DNA of 64,000 nt from Lysobacterales bacterium (GTDB lineage Bacteria > Pseudomonadota > Gammaproteobacteria > Xanthomonadales > Rhodanobacteraceae): the NCBI GenBank assembly GCA_021324945.1, contig JAJPID010000047.1:91819-155818 (forward strand). Reading direction: 5' to 3'. The translations under genes were made by a program, and so were the position numbers. Each line of letters opens with the position of its first letter. Positions within the stretch are counted from its first letter, which is position 1. The notes under the pieces were generated by a model. That model had not been told where the DNA came from, made no database searches, and saw only the letters and a list, made by a program, of their open reading frames with translations. Positions 58,832-64,000 of the stretch are shown here, one piece after another.

Positions 58832-61800
58832 ATGAGCCGATCCGCCGTCGAAATTCTAACTCCTGAACCGCGCGTGGAAACGTCACCGCTGCGCTTCGTC
58901 ACTGCGGCCAGCCTGTTCGACGGCCACGACGCCGCGATCAACATCATGCGCCGGATCATTCAGGCGCAAGGCGCGGAAGTGATCCACCTCGGCCACAACC
59001 GCAGCGTCGAGGACGTGGTACGCGCCGCGCTGCAGGAAGACGCCGACGCGATCGCGGTGTCGTCGTATCAGGGCGGCCACATGGAATACTTCAAGTACAT
59101 GGTGGACATGCTGCGCGAACGCGGCGCGCCGCACATCCGCGTGTTCGGCGGCGGCGGCGGAACGATTACGCCTGAAGAAATCCGCGAACTCGAGGATTAC
59201 GGCGTCGAGCGGATCTACCACCCCAACGACGGCATGCACCTCGGCCTCACCGCGATGATCGAGGATGTGGTTCGCCGCGCAGCGGCGAACCGGGATTCGG
59301 GACTGGGGAGTGGAGGTTCGGCGAAGCTGGTCGGCGCGGCCGACATCAACGACGAGGTCAGCATCGGACGTATGCTCAGCGCGATCGAGGACGGCGCATT
59401 GTCCGAAGCCGAGTTGGCGATGCTGCGCAAGCAGTGGGTTGCCGGCTCTTTCGAATCCCGATTCCCGAATCCCGATTCGCGCCGGCGCGCAGCGCCGGTT
59501 CTCGGCATCACCGGCACCGGCGGCGCGGGCAAGTCGTCCGTCACCGACGAGTTGATCCTGCGTTTCCTCCACGCGTTCCCGCAGATGCGCATCGCGGTGC
59601 TGGCGGTGGACCCCACGCGCCGGCGCAGCGGCGGCGCGCTGCTGGGCGATCGCATCCGCGTGAATTCGCTGCGTTCGCATCGCGTATTCATGCGCTCGAT
59701 GGCGACGCGCCGCCAGCACGCGGCGACCAGCGCGGTTCTGAAGGATTGCATCGCGTTCTTGAAGTCGTTGCCGTTCGACTTGGTGATCGTGGAGACCGCG
59801 GGCATCGGTCAGAGTGATTCGGAAATCGTGGATCTGGTGGATTTTCCGATTTACGTGATGACCTCCGATTATGGCGCTGCCAGCCAGCTCGAGAAAATCG
59901 ACATGCTGGATTTCGCCGAGTTGATCGTGCTCAACAAGTACGACAAACGCGGTGCCGAAGACGCGCTGCGCGACGTGCGCAAGCAGTGGAAGCGCAACCG
60001 CACTGCGTTCTCGATGAAGGACGAAGACGTCCCGGTCTATCCCACCATCGCCAGCCAGTTCAACGATCCGGGCGTGACCTGGATGTTCGTGAATCTGTGT
60101 CGATTGTTGCGGGAAAAGCAGGGGGCAGGGGGCAGGGGGCAGGGAATAGCTCACTGCGACTTCGATCCTCACATGGACGTCTCGATCAAGGAGCCGCGCG
60201 CAACGGTGCTGATTCCCGGCGGGCGCGTGCGCTACCTCGCCGAGATCGCCGAGCTGGGCAGGGCAATCAATTCGGACATCACGCGCATGGCCGACGCGGC
60301 TTCGCGCGCGCAGCACTATTTCGAATCATTGGCGGAATTGAAGGACCCGAATCTGCCGAAAGCGCTGGACCTTTACGCGCCCGCCGACATTGAGCCTTAC
60401 GCCGGCGCGCACATGGTGGTGGACAGCGATGAGGAACATTCGTTCTGGGAACAGGACGGCGTCGACCGCAGCATGATCGTATTGCGTCAGCGCTACAACG
60501 AAGCCGTGAAGGTACTTTCCGCCGAGGCGATTCGTCTGTTGCGAGAATGGCCGTCGCGCAAGGAATCCGTCACCGCGGACGTCAACGAATACGAAGTGCG
60601 CGGAAAGAAAATCCGCGTCGAGAATTATCGCGAGTCGCTGTCGCACCAGAAGATTCCCAAGATCGCGCCGCCGACCACGCGCGACTGGGGCGATCTGCTG
60701 AAGTTCCTGATGATGGAGAACCTGCCGGGCGCGTATCCGTACACCGGCGGTGTGTATCCGTATCGCCGTTCCGGCGAAGACCCGACGCGCATGTTCGCCG
60801 GCGAAGGTACGCCCGAGCGCACCAACCGCCGCTTTCACTACCTGTCGCTCGGCCAACCCGCCGCGCGCTTGTCCACGGCGTTCGATAGCGTCACGCTCTA
60901 CGGCGAAGACCCCGCGCCGCGCCCGGACATCTACGGCAAGATCGGCAACTCCGGCGTCTCCATTGCCACGCTGGACGACATGAAGAAGTTGTATTCCGGC
61001 TTCGACCTGTGCGCTCCGACGACTTCGGTTTCGATGACGATCAACGGCCCCGCGCCGATGATCCTGGCGATGTTCATGAACACCGCCATCGATCAGCAGG
61101 TCGAAAAATACCTGCGCGAGGACGAATCACGCTGGACCACGGTGCAGAAGAAGATCGACGAACTTTACAAAAACAAGGCGCGCCCGCAGTACACCGGCAT
61201 GGTGCCGGAAGGCAACGATGGACTCGGCCTCGGACTGCTTGGCGTGTCCGGCGATCAGGTCGTCGACAGGGAAACCTACGAACGCATTAAGGCGCACACC
61301 TTGCAAACCGTGCGCGGCACGGTGCAGGCGGATATCTTGAAAGAGGACCAGGCGCAGAACACCTGCATCTTCTCCACCGAATTCGCGCTGCGGATGATGG
61401 GCGATATCCAGCAGTACTTCGTGGACAACAAGGTCCGCAACTTTTATTCGGTGTCGATTAGCGGCTACCACATCGCCGAGGCCGGCGCCAACCCGATCTC
61501 GCAGCTGGCCTTCACGCTCAGCAACGGCTTCACCATCGTCGAGTATTACCTGGCGCGCGGCATGAAGATCGACGACTTCGCGCCCAACCTGTCGTTCTTT
61601 TTCTCCAACGGCATGGACCCGGAGTACACCGTCATCGGCCGCGTCGCCCGCCGCATCTGGGCGCGTGCGATGCGCGAGCGCTACGGTGCCTCACCGCGTT
61701 CGCAGATGCTGAAGTACCACATCCAGACTTCCGGCCGCTCGTTGCACGCGCAGGAAATCCAGTTCAATGACATTCGCACCACGCTGCAGGCGCTGTACGC

Positions 61801-62485
61801 GTTGTTCGACAACTGCAATTCGCTGCACACGAACGCCTACGACGAAGCGATCACCACGCCGACCGAAGAATCCGTGCGCCGAGCGGTGGCGATCCAGTTG
61901 ATCATCAACCGCGAGCTGGGCCTGAACTTCAACGAGAACCCCTGGCAGGGCAGCTTCGTGGTCGAGCAGCTGACCGACCTCGTCGAAGAGGCCGTGTACA
62001 AGGAATTCGAGGCCATTAGCGAGCGCGGCGGTGTGCTGGGCGCGATGGACACGATGTACCAGCGCGGCAAGATCCAGGAAGAGTCGCTCTATTACGAACA
62101 CAAGAAGCACGACGGCTCGCTGCCGCTGATCGGCGTGAATACCTTCCTGCCGAAGGAACACGCCGGCGAAGTCGCAACGCAGATCGAGCTGATCCGTTCC
62201 AGCGAAGAAGAAAAACGCCAGCAGATCGCCAATGTGCAGGCGTTCAAGGCCGCACGCAATCCATTTGCGCCGGCGGGCGAAACCTCACACGCCAACGAAG
62301 TTGATTCCGCCGACGCGCCCGTGTCGGAGGTGCACGACGGCCACGGCCTGCGCTACCTGCAAGATACCGCGCGTGACCGCAAGAATGTCTTCGCCGCGCT
62401 GATGGAAGCGGTGAAAACCCATTCCCTCGGGCAGATCAGCCACGCGCTGTACGATGTGGGTGGGGAATATCGGCGCAATATGTAG
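58832..62485 (+). CDS. icmF: Fused isobutyryl-CoA mutase (B12-binding domain + MeaB-like GTPase + mutase)
   Basis: [37 protein letters not shown] (B12 domain), [21 protein letters not shown] (P-loop), [72 protein letters not shown]. Confidence 0.93.
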   Translation: MSRSAVEILTPEPRVETSPLRFVTAASLFDGHDAAINIMRRIIQAQGAEVIHLGHNRSVEDVVRAALQEDADAIAVSSYQGGHMEYFKYMVDMLRERGAPHIRVFGGGGGTITPEEIRELEDYGVERIYHPNDGMHLGLTAMIEDVVRRAAANRDSGLGSGGSAKLVGAADINDEVSIGRMLSAIEDGALSEAELAMLRKQWVAGSFESRFPNPDSRRRAAPVLGITGTGGAGKSSVTDELILRFLHAFPQMRIAVLAVDPTRRRSGGALLGDRIRVNSLRSHRVFMRSMATRRQHAATSAVLKDCIAFLKSLPFDLVIVETAGIGQSDSEIVDLVDFPIYVMTSDYGAASQLEKIDMLDFAELIVLNKYDKRGAEDALRDVRKQWKRNRTAFSMKDEDVPVYPTIASQFNDPGVTWMFVNLCRLLREKQGAGGRGQGIAHCDFDPHMDVSIKEPRATVLIPGGRVRYLAEIAELGRAINSDITRMADAASRAQHYFESLAELKDPNLPKALDLYAPADIEPYAGAHMVVDSDEEHSFWEQDGVDRSMIVLRQRYNEAVKVLSAEAIRLLREWPSRKESVTADVNEYEVRGKKIRVENYRESLSHQKIPKIAPPTTRDWGDLLKFLMMENLPGAYPYTGGVYPYRRSGEDPTRMFAGEGTPERTNRRFHYLSLGQPAARLSTAFDSVTLYGEDPAPRPDIYGKIGNSGVSIATLDDMKKLYSGFDLCAPTTSVSMTINGPAPMILAMFMNTAIDQQVEKYLREDESRWTTVQKKIDELYKNKARPQYTGMVPEGNDGLGLGLLGVSGDQVVDRETYERIKAHTLQTVRGTVQADILKEDQAQNTCIFSTEFALRMMGDIQQYFVDNKVRNFYSVSISGYHIAEAGANPISQLAFTLSNGFTIVEYYLARGMKIDDFAPNLSFFFSNGMDPEYTVIGRVARRIWARAMRERYGASPRSQMLKYHIQTSGRSLHAQEIQFNDIRTTLQALYALFDNCNSLHTNAYDEAITTPTEESVRRAVAIQLIINRELGLNFNENPWQGSFVVEQLTDLVEEAVYKEFEAISERGGVLGAMDTMYQRGKIQEESLYYEHKKHDGSLPLIGVNTFLPKEHAGEVATQIELIRSSEEEKRQQIANVQAFKAARNPFAPAGETSHANEVDSADAPVSEVHDGHGLRYLQDTARDRKNVFAALMEAVKTHSLGQISHALYDVGGEYRRNM

Positions 62486-62640
62486 TTGCTTGGCAGGGCC
62501 GGCGAGCCGCCCGTTCTCGGCCTTCAGCGCCTTCAGACGCTGCGTGTCGGCGGCCTATATGCCGCCATACTTCGCCCGCGATTTGTAGAAGGTTGCATCG
62601 CTGAACCCGTGCTGGCGGGACGCTTGCCCATCTTTCAATG
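62486..62640 (-). pseudogene. Degenerate IS3-family transposase OrfA fragment
   Basis: Minus-strand translation ...SRQHGFSDATFYKSRAKYGGI*AADTQRLKALKAENGRLAGPAKQ matches the IS3 OrfA pattern HGFSDATFYKWRAKYGGM-x-VxDxxRLKxLExENxRLK, with an in-frame stop. Confidence 0.75.
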
Positions 62641-63540
62641 ATCGCGATGCACGATGTAGCCGGCCATCCAGCGCAGCGGCTGCGCGGCATCGCCCAGCGG
62701 CTGCAACGCGCACAGCGCTTCGTCGTACACCGCGGCGCAGCGCTCGCGCGCGCCCTGCACGCCGAGCAGGGCGGGGAAGGTGGATTTGCCGTGCGCGAGG
62801 TCGGTGCCTTGCGTCTTGCCGGTCACGGCGGTGTCGCCTTCCACGTCAAGCAGATCGTCGCGAATCTGAAACGCGAGGCCGACCGATGACGCGAAGCGGT
62901 CAAGCGCATCGCAAGTTCCCGCGTCCACATCCGGTGCGGCAATGCACGCTAGTTGCACGCAGACACGGATCAGGCATCCGGTCTTGCGCCGGTGCATGTC
63001 CTCGAGCTGTGCGAGGTCCAAACGCTGATCTTCGGATTCGAGATCGATTGTCTGCCCACCGGTCATGCCGAGCGAACCCGTGGCGTCCGCCAGCGCGCGC
63101 ACCATAGCCAGGCGTGTATGCGCATTGCCGCGCGCATCATCGGAGAGCACTTGGAACGCCAAGGTCTGTAAGGCATCGCCGGCCAGAATCGCGGTGGCGA
63201 CGTCGAAGGCGACATGCGTGGTCGGACGTCCACGTCGAAGCGTATCGTCGTCCATCGCCGGCAGGTCATCATGGATTAGCGAGAAGGCGTGGATCAGTTC
63301 GACCGCACAGGCGGCATCGTCGACATCTTCCGACGCGAGACCCAGCGTTTCCGCCGTGGCGTAACACAACAGCGGACGCGTGCGCTTGCCGCCGCCAAGC
63401 GTGGCGTAACGCATCGCTTGGTGCAGCGAATGCGGCTCGACGTCGGCGCGGGGGAGCCGCGCATCCAGCAGACGCTCTACGCGCGCACGGTAATCGCCGA
63501 TGCGGTTGTCGAAGGGGTTTTCGAACCGGCTGTCGCGCAT
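62635..63540 (-). CDS. ispA: Polyprenyl synthetase (farnesyl/geranyl diphosphate synthase)
   Basis: MRYATLGGGKRTRPLLCYA, ELIHAFSLIHDDLPAMDDDTLRRGRPTTHV, GLAFQIRDDLLDVEGD. Confidence 0.93.
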   Translation of the reverse strand: MRDSRFENPFDNRIGDYRARVERLLDARLPRADVEPHSLHQAMRYATLGGGKRTRPLLCYATAETLGLASEDVDDAACAVELIHAFSLIHDDLPAMDDDTLRRGRPTTHVAFDVATAILAGDALQTLAFQVLSDDARGNAHTRLAMVRALADATGSLGMTGGQTIDLESEDQRLDLAQLEDMHRRKTGCLIRVCVQLACIAAPDVDAGTCDALDRFASSVGLAFQIRDDLLDVEGDTAVTGKTQGTDLAHGKSTFPALLGVQGARERCAAVYDEALCALQPLGDAAQPLRWMAGYIVHRDH

Positions 63541-63750
63541 GATGACGCTCGCGTTCACGACAGATTCCCTTCTTCCGTCATGGGTAGCGCGCTGCAAAAT
63601 TTCCCTAGCGATAGTAACACCAACACTGCGGCGAGCATGTGGCATTGACTCGAGCTTGGGCAATACAGTCGAACCAGCCTGCGATCAAGGAGCGAACGCA
63701 TGCGACTGCACGCAACTGCGACGCGGCGAGCGCACTGTCAGCCGGAACTG

Positions 63751-63788
63751 CCGGTGCTGTACTCGAGAGCCGGTGCTGTACTCGAGAG
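63751..63788. repeat. Perfect tandem duplication of a 19-mer
   Basis: CCGGTGCTGTACTCGAGAG at 63751-63769 and 63770-63788. Confidence 0.9.
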
Positions 63789-63880
63789 AAGATTATGCGT
63801 ACGCGGACGCAATCCGCATCTCGGTGCGGGACATCGGCCATCGCGGCGCCGAATTGACGTCGCCCAACCGAACATCGACA

Positions 63881-63909
63881 TTGACGCCTCGGCGCCGCGA
63901 CTTTAGTAT
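63881..63909 (+). promoter_or_regulatory. Predicted promoter of tRNA-Pro(TGG)
   Basis: TTGACG (63881-63886), 17-nt spacer, TAGTAT (63904-63909), 14 nt before the tRNA. Confidence 0.65.
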
Positions 63910-63923
63910 TTCGCGGCTATGCC

Positions 63924-64000
63924 CGGGGTATAGCTCAGTCTGGTAGAGCGCCAGCTTTGGGAGCTGGATGTCGGGGGTTCGAATCCCTCTGCCCCGACCA
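63924..64000 (+). tRNA. tRNA-Pro(TGG)
   Basis: CGGGGTATAGCTCAGTCTGGTAGAGCGCCAGCTTTGGGAGCTGGATGTCGGGGGTTCGAATCCCTCTGCCCCGACCA; anticodon loop TTTGGGA; ends exactly at the window edge. Confidence 0.95.

Noticed and set aside
58883-60316. 477-aa minus ORF opposite icmF
   Set aside because: Antisense shadow of the strongly conserved icmF coding sequence.

Overview
This 64 kb, high-GC bacterial chromosomal window looks like a gammaproteobacterium of the Xanthomonadales/Lysobacterales (inferred from gene content and order). Most of it is core metabolism:
- a TgpA/DUF58/MoxR block
- a type II fatty acid cluster (yceD-rpmF-fabH-fabD // fabG-acpP-fabF-pabB-pabC-mltG-tmk-holB-PIG-L-pilZ)
- tRNA-Pro(CGG) and hisS
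- an unusual histidine-ammonia-lyase-like gene
- a complete his operon (TrpR-like regulator, hisGDCBHAF-IE)
- a methionine-salvage block (mtnB, mtnD, mtnC) with a PH-domain gene and a C13/legumain-like protease
- a HiPIP gene, two APC permeases, efpL, and a PAS-GGDEF-EAL gene
- a leucine/isovalerate catabolic cluster interrupted by an iron-transport pair and three small low-complexity lipoproteins
- fused icmF, ispA and tRNA-Pro(TGG)

The most interesting signals are:
1. An intergenic RNA-like element (~38.1-38.25 kb) carrying three cobalamin-riboswitch-like boxes in the right order, but with no sense gene downstream.
2. A regulated cassette (ArsR, SRPBCC, tiny CPxC membrane protein, DUF899, alpha/beta hydrolase) inserted inside the fab operon, with a perfect palindrome at its promoter.
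3. A perfect 10-4-10 palindrome at the promoter of the his operon regulator.
4. Short G-rich/inverted repeat tracts that have entered coding regions in frame (icmF linkers, pabB N-terminus).
5. A C13 protease whose 3' end overlaps hisIE convergently.
6. Decayed IS3 OrfA and FAD-monooxygenase fragments flanking icmF.

All calls are by eye from sequence and the supplied ORF track; no searches were run.
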